Assembly (NCBI GenBank): GCA_017939155.1
Contig: JAGAZZ010000053.1
Location: 1-39,626 of the forward strand
Direction of reading: 5' to 3'
From: Alphaproteobacteria bacterium
GTDB taxonomy: Bacteria > Pseudomonadota > Alphaproteobacteria > RF32 > CAG-239
Length of the DNA: 39,626 nucleotides
The translations under genes were made by a program, and so were the position numbers. The stretch's first letter is position 1; each line of letters opens with the position of its first letter. Shown here one piece after another: positions 30,961 through 39,626 of the stretch. The notes below the pieces were generated by a model, which saw only the letters and a list, made by a program, of their open reading frames with translations, did no database searches and was not told the DNA's origin.

Positions 30961-33015
30961 ATGACAAATATGGCAGAACGCGATACTCATAAGGGTAAAA
31001 TTGATTTCAAACCTTTAGAACGTTTTTTATGGCTTAGACGTAATTTTGCTTATTGTTTAGGATTATCTGCGGTTATTTGGGTTGTCGGGCTCAGTTATTA
31101 TATTGAGCATTTTATCGGCTGGTCCAGCGTTTTGGCTATAAATCCGGCTGATTTTGGCTTTTTTATTTTATCTGCCACAGTACCGCTGTTTTTCGTATGG
31201 TTTATTTTAGCTTATATTGAGCGTAGCAGCAGTTTAGATGCAAACGCACGATTGTTTCAAATTTATATTGACGGCTTAATGTATCCTGATGAAGAAGCCT
31301 CGCGTGAAGCTAAGGCTATTTCCACAGCTTTACATGAGCAGACTTCTTTGCTTCAAAAAGAAAACAAAGCGGCTTTAGAGCAATCTTTAAAACTAAAAAA
31401 TGATTTAGAAAGCCGCGCCGAAGAACTTTCTAATCTTCTCCGCCAATTAGATACATATTCCGCCAAGACATTGACCGAGCTTAATGACGGGGTTAAAAAT
31501 TTGGCGAATCGGTGCACTTATATTACAGACAAAACAAAAGACTCTGCCGATTATTTAAAAAACTGTTCTTCTGAAATTTCACAAAATTCGGATATTTTTT
31601 TAGAAAAGCTAACCCCTTTGCTTGATGAAATTTCCGCCCTCTCATCCGGTATAAAAAATAATATTTCCATTAACAAGGAAAATCTTACTAACATTAAAGA
31701 ACAGTTAGTGACGTGCGCCGACTTAAACCAAAAGCACATTAACGAAATGTTGGCAAGAACTGATGAAAATGCCAAAAGAATCGAACAAACTTTTTATAAA
31801 ACGGCTGAAGAGTATGATACTTTAGCAAAGCGATTGGATTTGAGTGTTTCCGGCATTGAGGGACGAATTGAAGAACAGAAAAGGCTTATCTGCACTCAAA
31901 CTAACGTGCTTGACCACAATTCAGATTTAATCGGCACTAAATTTACCAAATATGGGCACTCTGTTTCTGAAGAACTTGATAAATTGGTTAAGAACTCAGT
32001 TGAGCTTGAAAAAATGACTAAACGGCAAATCAGCGCCCTTAAAACGATTAATTCCGAAACCGGCAAGGCTATTCGTGGCATTGGCAGTATATTTGACGAA
32101 AAACGTTTAGAGATTGAACGCCGTTCAGAATATGCCGTGAACAGTATGCAAAACGTCATTATTGCTATTAACAAAGAAACGGAAAAATTGTTGTCATTTA
32201 CCAACTTAACACAAGCCAAAAACTATGATTTACAAAACATTTCGGAAACAATTGTTGATAAAATCGGCGATATGAGCAACAAGCTTGCCCTAAAAACAGA
32301 TGCCTTGAAAGACAAAGCGGTTGATGTTATTGAGAAATTTACCCAAGCCAGCGAACTTGTGAACAAACAAACCGATAAGATGAATGTTTCTTCTAACTTG
32401 GTAGTCAATAACGGCAAAGAGAGTGTTAAGCTTTTGGAAGAACAGAATTTTTATATCAATAATGCACTAACTAACATTGATTTACTCAAAGAAAAGCTGG
32501 ATAAATTACAGGCGGATATTAAAAAAGCCTCTTTGGAAGCGGATAAAACCATTTCCCTTTATGAGAAGCAAATCCATCAGTTTAAGAATATTAAAACGCC
32601 GCATTTAGAATATGATTCACCGGAGCCTGAATTTGAACCGGAAAAGGTTATTATTGCGGCGAAATCGGTTAGCAGGGCTTTGCAAAACATTGGTATTCAT
32701 ATTGAAAAACTGTTTGGCAAGTCTGATTTGTTTGAACTTTGGGATGCGTATTTGGACGGCAACAAAACGGCTTTTATTGAGGTTTTAAACCAACACATCA
32801 CATTTAAGCAAATGCAGGCTATCCGCAAGACTTTTGATGACAATACAGAATTTCATAATAATGTTGTTCGGTATTTGTATCTCATGGAAGTTATGATTAA
32901 AGAAATGAATAATCCTTTACCGACAAGAAAAGAAGAGTTGATTAACCTGTCGGTCAATATGTCGTTAGACAAGATTTACTTTGTTTTGATTAAAACATTA
33001 AACAACGCGGAATAA
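30961..33015 (+). CDS. Membrane-anchored long coiled-coil protein
   Basis: A 684-residue protein. Two membrane helices near the N-terminus (residues ~31-49, YCLGLSAVIWVVGLSYYI; ~64-85, FGFFILSATVPLFFVWFILA) are followed by ~480 residues of alpha-helical coiled coil rich in Lys, Glu, Leu and Asn. The C-terminal ~120 residues (FELWDAYLDGNKTAFIEVLN) are more globular. The layout recalls bacterial chemoreceptor- or scaffold-like anchors, but no HAMP or signalling motif is seen. The ATG at 30961 is used, with GGGGAT ~11 nt before it; a TTG at 30943 could add six residues. It is the first gene of an operon, with dusB starting 3 bp after its stop. Confidence 0.75.
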   Translation: MTNMAERDTHKGKIDFKPLERFLWLRRNFAYCLGLSAVIWVVGLSYYIEHFIGWSSVLAINPADFGFFILSATVPLFFVWFILAYIERSSSLDANARLFQIYIDGLMYPDEEASREAKAISTALHEQTSLLQKENKAALEQSLKLKNDLESRAEELSNLLRQLDTYSAKTLTELNDGVKNLANRCTYITDKTKDSADYLKNCSSEISQNSDIFLEKLTPLLDEISALSSGIKNNISINKENLTNIKEQLVTCADLNQKHINEMLARTDENAKRIEQTFYKTAEEYDTLAKRLDLSVSGIEGRIEEQKRLICTQTNVLDHNSDLIGTKFTKYGHSVSEELDKLVKNSVELEKMTKRQISALKTINSETGKAIRGIGSIFDEKRLEIERRSEYAVNSMQNVIIAINKETEKLLSFTNLTQAKNYDLQNISETIVDKIGDMSNKLALKTDALKDKAVDVIEKFTQASELVNKQTDKMNVSSNLVVNNGKESVKLLEEQNFYINNALTNIDLLKEKLDKLQADIKKASLEADKTISLYEKQIHQFKNIKTPHLEYDSPEPEFEPEKVIIAAKSVSRALQNIGIHIEKLFGKSDLFELWDAYLDGNKTAFIEVLNQHITFKQMQAIRKTFDDNTEFHNNVVRYLYLMEVMIKEMNNPLPTRKEELINLSVNMSLDKIYFVLIKTLNNAE

Positions 33016-33018
33016 GAA

Positions 33019-33993
33019 ATGAGTATTATCGGACTTAAAAGCAATGTTTTTTTAGCGCCGATGGCGGGTATTACCGATTATCCGTTCAGAAAGGTTATTG
33101 CGCAAAGAGGATTAGTTAATTTGTATTCTGAGATGGCTGCCATTAACGCCATCAGCCGTAAAAATCCTAAAACTTATCGCATTATTGATGTCAGAAACGA
33201 GCCCTATCCGGTGATTGTGCAATTAGTCGGGGGAAATCCTGATTTGTTCTCAGAAGCGGCGAAACTAGCGGCGGATTTGGGGGCTTATTCGCTTGATATT
33301 AATATGGGCTGTCCTGTAAAAAAGATTGTTGCCAATAATTCGGGTTCAGCATTAATGAAAGACCTGCCTTTGGCGTCTAAAATTATTGAAGCAACAGTTA
33401 AGGCAACTCCTTTAAAAGTTTCGGTTAAATTTCGCAAAGGTTGGGATAACAGTTCTATTAACGCGGTTGAATTTGCAAAGATGTGTGAAGAAAGCGGCGC
33501 TTCTTATGTTACCATTCATGGCAGAACACGGGCGCAGGGCTATTCAGGTGAGGCAGATTGGGATATTATCAGGCAAGTCAAAAAGGCGGTTAAAATTCCG
33601 GTTATCGGCAACGGTGACGTCACTTCGCCAGAGCTTGCTAAAAAAATGTTAGAACAAACCAACGCTGACGGCGTTATGATTGGGCGGGGGTGCCTTGGCA
33701 ACCCTTGGCTTTTGGGACAAGTGCATAATTATCTTCATAACGGCGTTTTGCCCGCTTTAGTTCCGATTAAAGAATTAAAAGAGGCTCTATTGCAGCAGTT
33801 GGCAGATATGGTTGATTTTTACGGCAAAGAAATGGCTGTAGCAATTTCTCGCAAATATGTCTGTTGGTATTCGAAAAACTTGCGTGACGCGAAAAAATTT
33901 AGGGAAATTTATACTAAAATTTATGATTATTCAGACGCTATAAAAGCAATTGAAGATTATTTTTCCAAACAAGAGGAGAGTAGCATCTTATGA
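33019..33993 (+). CDS. dusB: tRNA-dihydrouridine synthase B
   Basis: A 324-residue FMN-dependent tRNA-dihydrouridine synthase. It reduces uridines in the tRNA D-loop. The FMN-binding start is VFLAPMAGITDYPFR, and the catalytic Cys98 is in DINMGCPVKK. The phosphate-site motifs IPVIGNGDVTSPE and DGVMIGRGCLGNPWLL are intact. The gene is 3 bp after the upstream coiled-coil gene and overlaps trkA by 4 bp (ATGA-type coupling). In many alphaproteobacteria dusB (nifR3) precedes ntrB-ntrC-ntrY-ntrX-trkA; here the ntr block is missing and trkA follows directly. Confidence 0.95.
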   Translation: MSIIGLKSNVFLAPMAGITDYPFRKVIAQRGLVNLYSEMAAINAISRKNPKTYRIIDVRNEPYPVIVQLVGGNPDLFSEAAKLAADLGAYSLDINMGCPVKKIVANNSGSALMKDLPLASKIIEATVKATPLKVSVKFRKGWDNSSINAVEFAKMCEESGASYVTIHGRTRAQGYSGEADWDIIRQVKKAVKIPVIGNGDVTSPELAKKMLEQTNADGVMIGRGCLGNPWLLGQVHNYLHNGVLPALVPIKELKEALLQQLADMVDFYGKEMAVAISRKYVCWYSKNLRDAKKFREIYTKIYDYSDAIKAIEDYFSKQEESSIL

Positions 33994-35342
33994 AAATACT
34001 TATCGGTGGGGCAGGAAATGCCGGACGAAGCGTTGTCGGCTATTTATCACAGGCAAATAATGATATTGTGGTCGTTGATACGGATAAACAACGCTTGGAC
34101 GAGTTGGCTAAAGAGTTTGATGTTCAAACCGTTATCGGTTCTATTTCTCATCCGGGGATTATGGAAAAAATCGGTGCAAAAGACGCTGATATTTTAATTG
34201 CCATTACAGATAATGACGAAGTTAATCTGGTTGCCTGCCAGGTTGCATACACGCTTTTTCAAATTCCTAAAAAAATTGCCCGAGTTGATTCAGAATATTT
34301 TTTGAATCCTTTATGGAATACGCTATACAGCGATAAAAATTTGCCGGTTGATTTGGTTATTTCGCCTGATGTCGAGATTGCTAAAGCTATTCTCAATCTG
34401 TTAGAGATTCCGGGAACAACCGCAGTGTTTCCTTTGGTTGATGAAAAGCTTTATTTACTGGGTTTTAAGTGCCAAGAATCCTGCCCGCTGATTAACACGG
34501 AAATTGATAAAATCAAACAATCTTACAACAGCCCTATTATCCATATTATTCGTGGCAACAAAAGTTTTTTTGCAAAACCTAACGAGAGCATTCATCTTGA
34601 TGATGAAATTTTTATTTTGGTTGAAAAAGACAAAGTATTTGATACGTTGCATGATTTCGGGATTATCAGTCAGCAGATTGAAAATTTAGTTCTTTTCGGC
34701 GGCAACGCGGTTTCTTATTATATTGCTAATGTGCTGGAAAAAGATGATATGGTCAACTCTTGCAAAATTATTGAGGGCAACTCCCGCATTGCATACGATT
34801 TGGCGGAAAATCTTAATGACACGCAAATTATTCAGGGCGAAATGATGAGCGATGTTATTTTAGATGAAGCGGAAATAAAAAACGCCAGCGCGACTGCTGC
34901 CGTTACGGAAAATGATAAGGATAATCTTTTAGCTTCATTAATTGCCAAAAAAAGCGGCGTTCCTTATACGTTTTCATTGGTTAATTCCCGTGCTTTTGAC
35001 AGTTTAATTGATGATGACAGCGGCAATGTTATTGTTGAGCGTTCCCTTGTGATTACATCTGCCATGTTGCAGGATATTCGTAAAGCCAAGATTAATAATG
35101 CCTATTGCCTGCGTCGTGGTATGGGAGAAGTTTGGGAGGTACGGATTGATTGCGACAGCTTAAATATTGATAAAACAATCAGCGAGCTTGGATTACCCGA
35201 TAAATGCAAAATTAGCGCTATTTATAGAAATGAAGAAATCATTTATCCGAAAGCAGACGACCAAATTAAAGAAGGCGATATTTTGATTGTTTTTGTTTCC
35301 CCGCAAGCGATGCGCAAAGCCGAAGATATTTTTAAGATTTAA
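33990..35342 (+). CDS. trkA: Trk potassium uptake regulatory subunit TrkA
   Basis: A 450-residue peripheral membrane protein that gates the TrkH/TrkG potassium channel by binding NAD(H). It has the duplicated TrkA-N/TrkA-C (RCK) layout: the first nucleotide-binding loop is GGAGNAGRSVV (residues ~6-16), ending with a C-domain near 135-215. The second half-repeat begins NLVLFGGNAVSYY near 232, and a second C-domain is near 360-450. The second loop is degenerate (GGNAVSYY), as is usual for the second half. It is translationally coupled to dusB. TrkH is not in the window. Confidence 0.93.
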   Translation: MKILIGGAGNAGRSVVGYLSQANNDIVVVDTDKQRLDELAKEFDVQTVIGSISHPGIMEKIGAKDADILIAITDNDEVNLVACQVAYTLFQIPKKIARVDSEYFLNPLWNTLYSDKNLPVDLVISPDVEIAKAILNLLEIPGTTAVFPLVDEKLYLLGFKCQESCPLINTEIDKIKQSYNSPIIHIIRGNKSFFAKPNESIHLDDEIFILVEKDKVFDTLHDFGIISQQIENLVLFGGNAVSYYIANVLEKDDMVNSCKIIEGNSRIAYDLAENLNDTQIIQGEMMSDVILDEAEIKNASATAAVTENDKDNLLASLIAKKSGVPYTFSLVNSRAFDSLIDDDSGNVIVERSLVITSAMLQDIRKAKINNAYCLRRGMGEVWEVRIDCDSLNIDKTISELGLPDKCKISAIYRNEEIIYPKADDQIKEGDILIVFVSPQAMRKAEDIFKI

Positions 35343-35386
35343 ATACAGTGTTTAGATTTAAATACATTGTTTAAATACAGCGTACT

Positions 35387-35971
35387 TCACCATTCAATTA
35401 TACCGTTTAGAGGGTGTTTTTTTCGCCATTCAAGCAAATCTTCGTATGTTTTTGCACCATCCTGAATAACGGCTTTGTAGTATTCGATACCACTAATTTT
35501 AACCTCATTTGGCGTTTCGTATTTCAGCTTTAATATTATTTCCTTTTGTGAGGGTGTCATTTGTTGTAAAATTTGCGTGGCAACATTTTCAAAATATCCG
35601 TCATATTGTGAACCGCGTTTAATCTGTATCATATCTATTTGCCAAAGTTCGTTTTGTTCGTCTTCATAAAAGAGATGCCACTCAAAACAATTTTCTTCAG
35701 TATCGGCTAAATTGGTAAATTCGCATTTTTTAACCTGCGGATTGGCACATAATTCAGAAATAATAGCAAAGCTATCTTTGACATTTAATTCATCCGTATA
35801 AATATGGAAATCTATGTCGCGATGTTTTGCCAGTAAACCCAACTTCACGGAGCCGACCTGATTAACTGTCGCGCCGTTCTTTTCCCACAGCTTTATCAGT
35901 TGCAGGGATTGAATAATCTTTAGGGCTTTTTGTTGCTGTTTTTCAGACTGTAAGATATAGTTGTTTTTCAT
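35387..35971 (-). CDS. Nucleotidyltransferase-fold protein
   Basis: A 194-residue protein. GSVKLGLLAKHRDIDFHIY near residues 40-58 is the GS...DxD element of the minimal nucleotidyltransferase fold. A third acidic residue is likely in LWQIDMIQI near 125. The C-terminal YEDLLEWRKKHP is conserved in small proteins of this group. The substrate is unknown. The ATG at 35971 has a perfect AAGGAGG at 5 nt, so the 24 extra upstream codons are rejected. It is convergent with trkA, with 44 bp between the stops. Confidence 0.72.
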   Translation of the reverse strand: MKNNYILQSEKQQQKALKIIQSLQLIKLWEKNGATVNQVGSVKLGLLAKHRDIDFHIYTDELNVKDSFAIISELCANPQVKKCEFTNLADTEENCFEWHLFYEDEQNELWQIDMIQIKRGSQYDGYFENVATQILQQMTPSQKEIILKLKYETPNEVKISGIEYYKAVIQDGAKTYEDLLEWRKKHPLNGIIEW

Positions 35972-36062
35972 TTTTCCTCCTTGATGTGCTATTAACGGCT
36001 GTTGAGGGATTGACCTTGCGTTGCTTTGTCCGCTCAGGCGCACTCTTAACTTAAAGAAAACA

Positions 36063-36089
36063 AAAAACCTTCCACAAAGGAAGGTTTTT
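36063..36089 (-). terminator. Terminator of tRNA-Val
   Basis: AAAAACCTTCC (36063-36073) pairs with GGAAGGTTTTT (36079-36089) directly behind the tRNA 3' end on the minus strand. Confidence 0.9.
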
Positions 36090-36094
36090 CTAAT

Positions 36095-36171
36095 TGGTGG
36101 GCGTTGAGGGATTCGAACTCCCGACCCTCTCGGTGTAAACGAGATGCTCTAACCAGCTGAGCTAAACGCCC
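36095..36171 (-). tRNA. tRNA-Val (anticodon TAC)
   Basis: A 77-nt gene with acceptor GGGCGTT/AACGCCC, encoded CCA, D-arm GCTCAGCTGGTTAGAGC, anticodon loop TTTACAC in a TCTCG/CGAGA stem, and a canonical T-loop TTCGAAT. Confidence 0.96.
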
Positions 36172-36284
36172 ATCGCGTTAACAAGAGAGTTTATATATGA
36201 TATTTTTTTATATTGCAAGCAAAAAAATGATAAAAATTCACTTTTTTTATTTTTATTTTTGTTTCAATTGCTTAGCATATAAAA

Positions 36285-36312
36285 AAACAGGTTCCCGGCA
36301 GAGAACCTGTTT
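36285..36312 (-). terminator. Terminator of the HU gene
   Basis: AAACAGGTTC (36285-36294) pairs with GAACCTGTTT (36303-36312); on the minus strand it runs into a T tract. Confidence 0.9.
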
Positions 36313-36332
36313 TAATGTTTACTCATAAAGAC

Positions 36333-36605
36333 TTAGTTTACTGCATCTTGGAGAGTTTTACCAGCCTTAAATTTCGGTTGTTTACGAGCTTTGATTTTAA
36401 TGGTTTCGCCCGTACGAGGATTGCGGCCGGTTGTTGCAGCACGCTTAGAAACAGCAAATGTTCCAAAGCCTACGAGACGGATTTCATCGCCTGCTTTAAG
36501 AGCTTGAGTAACAGATGAAATGAATGCGTCTAATGCCTTACCTGCGTCAGCTTTGGTAAGACCAGCTTCACTAGCAATGCTAGCAATGAGTTCGTTTTTG
36601 TTCAC
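36333..36605 (-). CDS. hup: DNA-binding protein HU
   Basis: A 90-residue HU-family nucleoid protein that bends and compacts DNA. The conserved N-terminus [20 protein letters not shown], the core [17 protein letters not shown] and the arm [11 protein letters not shown] with the DNA-intercalating Pro of HU proteins are all visible. The start is GTG at 36605 with GAGGAG upstream; no ATG is closer. It is transcribed alone and ends in a terminator. Confidence 0.96.
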   Translation of the reverse strand: MNKNELIASIASEAGLTKADAGKALDAFISSVTQALKAGDEIRLVGFGTFAVSKRAATTGRNPRTGETIKIKARKQPKFKAGKTLQDAVN

Positions 36606-36780
36606 TGGAGGACTCCTCTAAAAAAATTAAACCATGTGAAACGTTATTCACATTTAAATTTGAGGAGATTTTTTCAATTAAATCAAATAAAAATCAGGGT
36701 TATAAACAAGAAAAGGCGGTAAAAATGCTTATTTTCCGCCATTTTTCGAGGTTTTAAATATTTTTTTGAGCTAATTATAT

Positions 36781-36806
36781 AAAAAAACGCCAACTTTTAT
36801 TGGCGC
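36781..36806 (-). terminator. Terminator of L-serine dehydratase
   Basis: CGCCAA (36788-36793) pairs with TTGGCG (36800-36805) and the A run 36781-36787 gives the U tract on the minus strand. Confidence 0.85.
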
Positions 36807-36828
36807 TTTTTATTCTACACCCCAAAAA

Positions 36829-38199
36829 TCAGCAGACAACGTTTTTCGCCAAACCGCCTAATGAGGTTTCTTTATAGTCGTTTTTGAGGTTCAATCCGGT
36901 TTCATACATTGTTTTGATAATGCTATCCAAACTTACTTTATACTGTCCGGAATTACGCATTGCCAAACGGCTGGCGTTTACGGCTTTGATTGCGGCCATA
37001 GCGTTTCGCTCAATACAAGGGATTTGCACGAGTCCTTTTATCGGGTCACAAGTTAAGCCCAGATTATGCTCCATACCGATTTCCGCGGCATTTTCTATTT
37101 GGTTAATATTACCGCCCATTACTGCAGCAAGCCCCGCCGCAGCCATCGAACAAGCCACGCCAACTTCTCCCTGGCACCCTACTTCTGCCCCCGAAATCGA
37201 AGCATTGGTACGATATAAGCAACAGATTGCTGCGGCAGTTGTTAAGAAAACAATATCCGCCATTTCATCATAATAGCCTTTTTTATGCGCGAATCGCTGA
37301 TAATAACGCATTACCGCCGGAATTATCCCTGCCGAGCCCATTGTTGGTGCGGTGATAATTTTTCCGCCGGCGGCGTTTTCTTCCGCCACAGCAAAAGCCC
37401 ATAAATTGACCCAATCCAAAATATAAAGTGCATCGTCAAAATTATTTTCGAATCGCTTTTGAAGATTTTGATACATTCCCGGTGCTCTGCGCTGCAACTT
37501 AATACTTCCGGGCAAAATCCCCTCTGCCTTAATGCCGTTATCTATATTTTCCTGCATAATTCTGACTATTTTTTTGAGATATTTATGCGTATCTTCATCA
37601 GAATAAAGCGCCTTTTCGTTTGCTAAAACCACTTGACTGATTGTCATATTTTGCGCCTTGCAAATCTCACGCAATTCGGCAAAACTCGAAAACTGATAAG
37701 GAACGGCTAATGGCGCGCGTTCAATTTTTTGCCCAATTTCATCCAGTCTGGCAATTGTGCCGCCGCCAACCGAAAAATATGTTTCTTCAAGAACCGGCTT
37801 ATCATTCTCATCCAAAGCGATAAATTTCATCCCGTTTGGATGTTCTTTTAAGAAAATTTGCTTTTCTAAAACAAAATTCTTTTCAAACTCGAACGGAACC
37901 TCTTTAACACCACCTAAAAGTAGTATTTTTTCTTGTTTAATACTTTCAATATAGTTTTTACTTAAATCAAGCTTATCAGCTTCAAAGCCCAACAAGCCGT
38001 AAGCAACGGCGTTTAACGTCCCATGCCCGATTCCGGTCAGCGCCAGTGAGCCGTATAAATATATTTTAACGGTTTTAACTGAAGCTATATTATTTTTTAG
38101 ATTATCAACAAAGCGTTTTGCCGCTTTCATCGGTCCAACAGTATGAGAACTGGACGGACCTATCCCTATCGCAAAGATTTCTGACAAACTGTAGTACAT
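36829..38199 (-). CDS. sdaA: L-serine dehydratase (single-chain, 4Fe-4S)
   Basis: A 456-residue L-serine ammonia-lyase of the iron-sulfur type, converting L-serine to pyruvate and ammonia. The N-terminus [19 protein letters not shown] is diagnostic. The C-terminal alpha-domain has [20 protein letters not shown] and [18 protein letters not shown], supplying the cluster Cys residues. The ATG at 38199 has only a weak GGGT upstream; a longer frame to 38235 lacks family similarity. It has its own terminator. A role in using serine as carbon source is expected from the family. Confidence 0.94.
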   Translation of the reverse strand: MYYSLSEIFAIGIGPSSSHTVGPMKAAKRFVDNLKNNIASVKTVKIYLYGSLALTGIGHGTLNAVAYGLLGFEADKLDLSKNYIESIKQEKILLLGGVKEVPFEFEKNFVLEKQIFLKEHPNGMKFIALDENDKPVLEETYFSVGGGTIARLDEIGQKIERAPLAVPYQFSSFAELREICKAQNMTISQVVLANEKALYSDEDTHKYLKKIVRIMQENIDNGIKAEGILPGSIKLQRRAPGMYQNLQKRFENNFDDALYILDWVNLWAFAVAEENAAGGKIITAPTMGSAGIIPAVMRYYQRFAHKKGYYDEMADIVFLTTAAAICCLYRTNASISGAEVGCQGEVGVACSMAAAGLAAVMGGNINQIENAAEIGMEHNLGLTCDPIKGLVQIPCIERNAMAAIKAVNASRLAMRNSGQYKVSLDSIIKTMYETGLNLKNDYKETSLGGLAKNVVC

Positions 38200-38356
38200 A
38201 TTTAACCCATAAAAAAAATTACGCAAACGTGGCAAATATATGTCATCTTTTATAAAAGTAAATAATTTTTTTGCACTTGATTATCTGAGGAATTTGTTAC
38301 CGTTTAATAGTTTTCCCTCTTACCGAATTATAAAAAAAGATGGGGAAATCCACCTT

Positions 38357-38443
38357 TTAGCTTTTATCCTTATCATTACTGCCAAACGCAGCAACAAATA
38401 CACCACAGAGAATAACTACGGCTTTCAAAAATTCTATTGTCAT
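38357..38443 (-). CDS. Possible 28-residue single-helix membrane peptide
   Basis: MTIEFLKAVVILCGVFVAAF then GSNDKDKS. One hydrophobic helix and a polar tail, with AAGAAG about 8 nt before the ATG. It is in the 333-bp gap between sdaA and the next gene and is unsupported by any family. Confidence 0.35.
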   Translation of the reverse strand: MTIEFLKAVVILCGVFVAAFGSNDKDKS

Positions 38444-38488
38444 TGTTTTATCTTCTTAAAGCCTTACTTGATTATTGCGGATTTATAG

Positions 38489-38520
38489 CTCACCGCCGGA
38501 TTTGAAATTCCGGCGGTGAG
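38489..38520. terminator. 12-bp hairpin between genes
   Basis: CTCACCGCCGGA (38489-38500) pairs with TCCGGCGGTGAG (38509-38520), loop of 8. It lies 13 bp beyond the stop of the gene at 38533, without a strong T tract. Confidence 0.65.
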
Positions 38521-38532
38521 TATGTTTCATTG

Positions 38533-39114
38533 TTATCCAATATTTTTAACACTTACAGCATACCAGTCCGGATATTTTTTTCCGGGAACCAATACACGAA
38601 TCGTAGAATTTATCGGACATACATCAACATAAATATGTTTTGTATCATTTGATAGTTCATTCACATCCACATTTGATGATGAACAACAACTCATAAACAT
38701 ACTGTTCGGTTTTTTGGTAATGATTTCCTCAAATTCCGGTAATCTCGGACACTTCACCAGATAATCGCCGGCTTTACCTGCCGGTGTGATTTTTTCATAA
38801 GCAGACAAATCTATTCTATAGATTTTTTCGCGTATGATTTTATAGGTTTCGAGTATATTTTTTCTTTGTTCCAATATTTCGTCCGATGCCTTAATCAGTT
38901 CATCCCAAGAAGCAAAGCCGGTCATTTTAGCGATAACGTGTTGTGCTTTCATCAAGCTGAAATCATCACAATCGATATCAAAATCCGTTACGATTGCATT
39001 AACATCAAAAAATTTCGGATTAAAAATATAATTTTCATCATCCTGCATAAAATCAAGTTTAATGTCGTGAAATAAATTTTTGGCTTGGAGTTTTAAATAA
39101 GAAATATTATTCAT
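38533..39114 (-). CDS. Conserved hypothetical protein
   Basis: A 193-residue soluble protein. The N-terminal ISYLKLQAKNLFHDIKLD, the middle NPKFFDVNAIVTDFDID, and SLMKAQHVIAKMTGFASWDELIKAS form a recurring N-terminal domain that I recognise from many uncharacterised bacterial proteins, but without a known function. The C-terminal half has SMFMSCCSSSNVDV and a hydrophobic end. The ATG at 39114 has AAAGGA upstream; an upstream extension to 39183 is rejected. It appears to be monocistronic. Confidence 0.7.
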   Translation of the reverse strand: MNNISYLKLQAKNLFHDIKLDFMQDDENYIFNPKFFDVNAIVTDFDIDCDDFSLMKAQHVIAKMTGFASWDELIKASDEILEQRKNILETYKIIREKIYRIDLSAYEKITPAGKAGDYLVKCPRLPEFEEIITKKPNSMFMSCCSSSNVDVNELSNDTKHIYVDVCPINSTIRVLVPGKKYPDWYAVSVKNIG

Positions 39115-39626
39115 AATATAATCCTTTTTACTGCCAGAAATTCCTGTCTTAAATTGTTGCGCTCGTACCCTGTTGTCAGACAAAGAACCTCTGAAGGGTT
39201 ATATTATCAAATGTTGGTCGATGAAATCTTTACACGAGCGAGCAGGCTTACCAACAAGCACATTAAGTATATATAATAAAAAAATTTTAATGTCAACATT
39301 TTTTGACAAAATTTTAAAAAATTCATCACCTATTTCCCATATTCTTATATATACATCATTTTTCCATGTTATTTATTACAACTTTTTGTTGGCTGTATAT
39401 TTTTTATTAAGAAAACTTTATAGTAAAGAATCCTGTTGGCTTACTGTCGGATTATCATAAATGATATCCAATTTAAGGAGGAAACGCGGGTTAAGATTGG
39501 CGTTTTTGAGGAGGATGAAGGTCGCTTTGAGTTTAGCGAAAGGGGAAATGGGGGTATCAAGGATAGTGAGGATAGAGAGAAGCAATAGATGAGATAGCTT
39601 AGTAGGAAGGCGAAGATTTTTCATAT
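39115..39626. other. Right-edge interval without a convincing gene
   Basis: Frames across it are short and unlike known proteins. TGTTGGT (39212-39218) and ACCAACA (39249-39255) form an inverted repeat. The last ~150 bp on + read KEETRVKIGVFEEDEGRF-like purine-rich text that could be a repeat or gene end, but it cannot be assigned. Confidence 0.4.

Noticed and set aside
38240..38488. 82-codon plus-strand frame between sdaA and the next gene
   Set aside because: Composition is not protein-like, no ribosome site, and it overlaps hairpin DNA; the minus-strand 28-codon frame is a better candidate.
39418..39624. 68-codon minus-strand frame at the right edge
   Set aside because: No ribosome site can be seen at the window edge and the peptide resembles nothing known; the purine-rich strand could equally be a repeat.

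Overview
This window is AT-rich bacterial chromosome. The gene set points to an alphaproteobacterium, perhaps an uncultured host-associated (gut-type) lineage: a Gram-negative outer-membrane lipid-trafficking pair (mlaA-mlaC), dusB running directly into trkA (in many alphaproteobacteria these flank the ntrBC-ntrYX block), HU, a single-chain iron-sulfur L-serine dehydratase, and ATG, GTG and TTG starts with clear AGGAGG-type ribosome sites. The taxonomic placement is inference.

Left part (1-11.5 kb): two paralogous secreted, Cys-rich repeat proteins face each other. One is cut by the window edge (1-873, +). The other is a 2993-residue exported protein (2563-11544, -) whose middle is an array of about 41 units of 34 residues (102 bp). 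A near-identical ~103-bp block occurs in both genes in inverted orientation. A DUF4143-type AAA ATPase lies between them.

Housekeeping stretch (11.6-19.8 kb): mlaC and mlaA, a sugar PLP aminotransferase, a Bax-inhibitor-1 family membrane protein, a nitroreductase, a small membrane protein, a GNAT acetyltransferase, a cupin protein, an HD-domain protein and an SGNH hydrolase. Several end in clear intrinsic terminators.

Scarred and mobile region (about 18.7-30.7 kb): remnants of an HD gene, two separated fragments of a degraded large serine recombinase (one fused to a foreign helix-turn-helix tail), and repeated non-coding modules lead to an ~8.6-kb integrated island (22114-30669). The island is bounded by an 18-bp direct repeat that includes the last 12 nt of tRNA-Thr(GGT). 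The tRNA's own terminator is still recognisable just outside the far repeat, so the insertion can be read directly. The island carries a GC-rich structured block that may be a phage-type regulatory RNA; a restriction-modification locus with an HNH nuclease, two different adenine/amino methyltransferases and a PUA/EVE-like plus PD-(D/E)XK nuclease; an orphan SAM-like integrase domain; a P-loop kinase; an HUH Rep-like endonuclease beside a pair of direct repeats with hairpins (candidate replication origin); and an intact 514-residue large serine recombinase. The recombinase's last codons are the tRNA 3' end.

Right part (30.9-39.6 kb): an operon of a membrane coiled-coil protein, dusB and trkA; a nucleotidyltransferase-fold protein; tRNA-Val(TAC); HU; L-serine dehydratase; a possible 28-residue membrane peptide; a conserved hypothetical protein; and about 500 bp without a convincing gene at the right edge.
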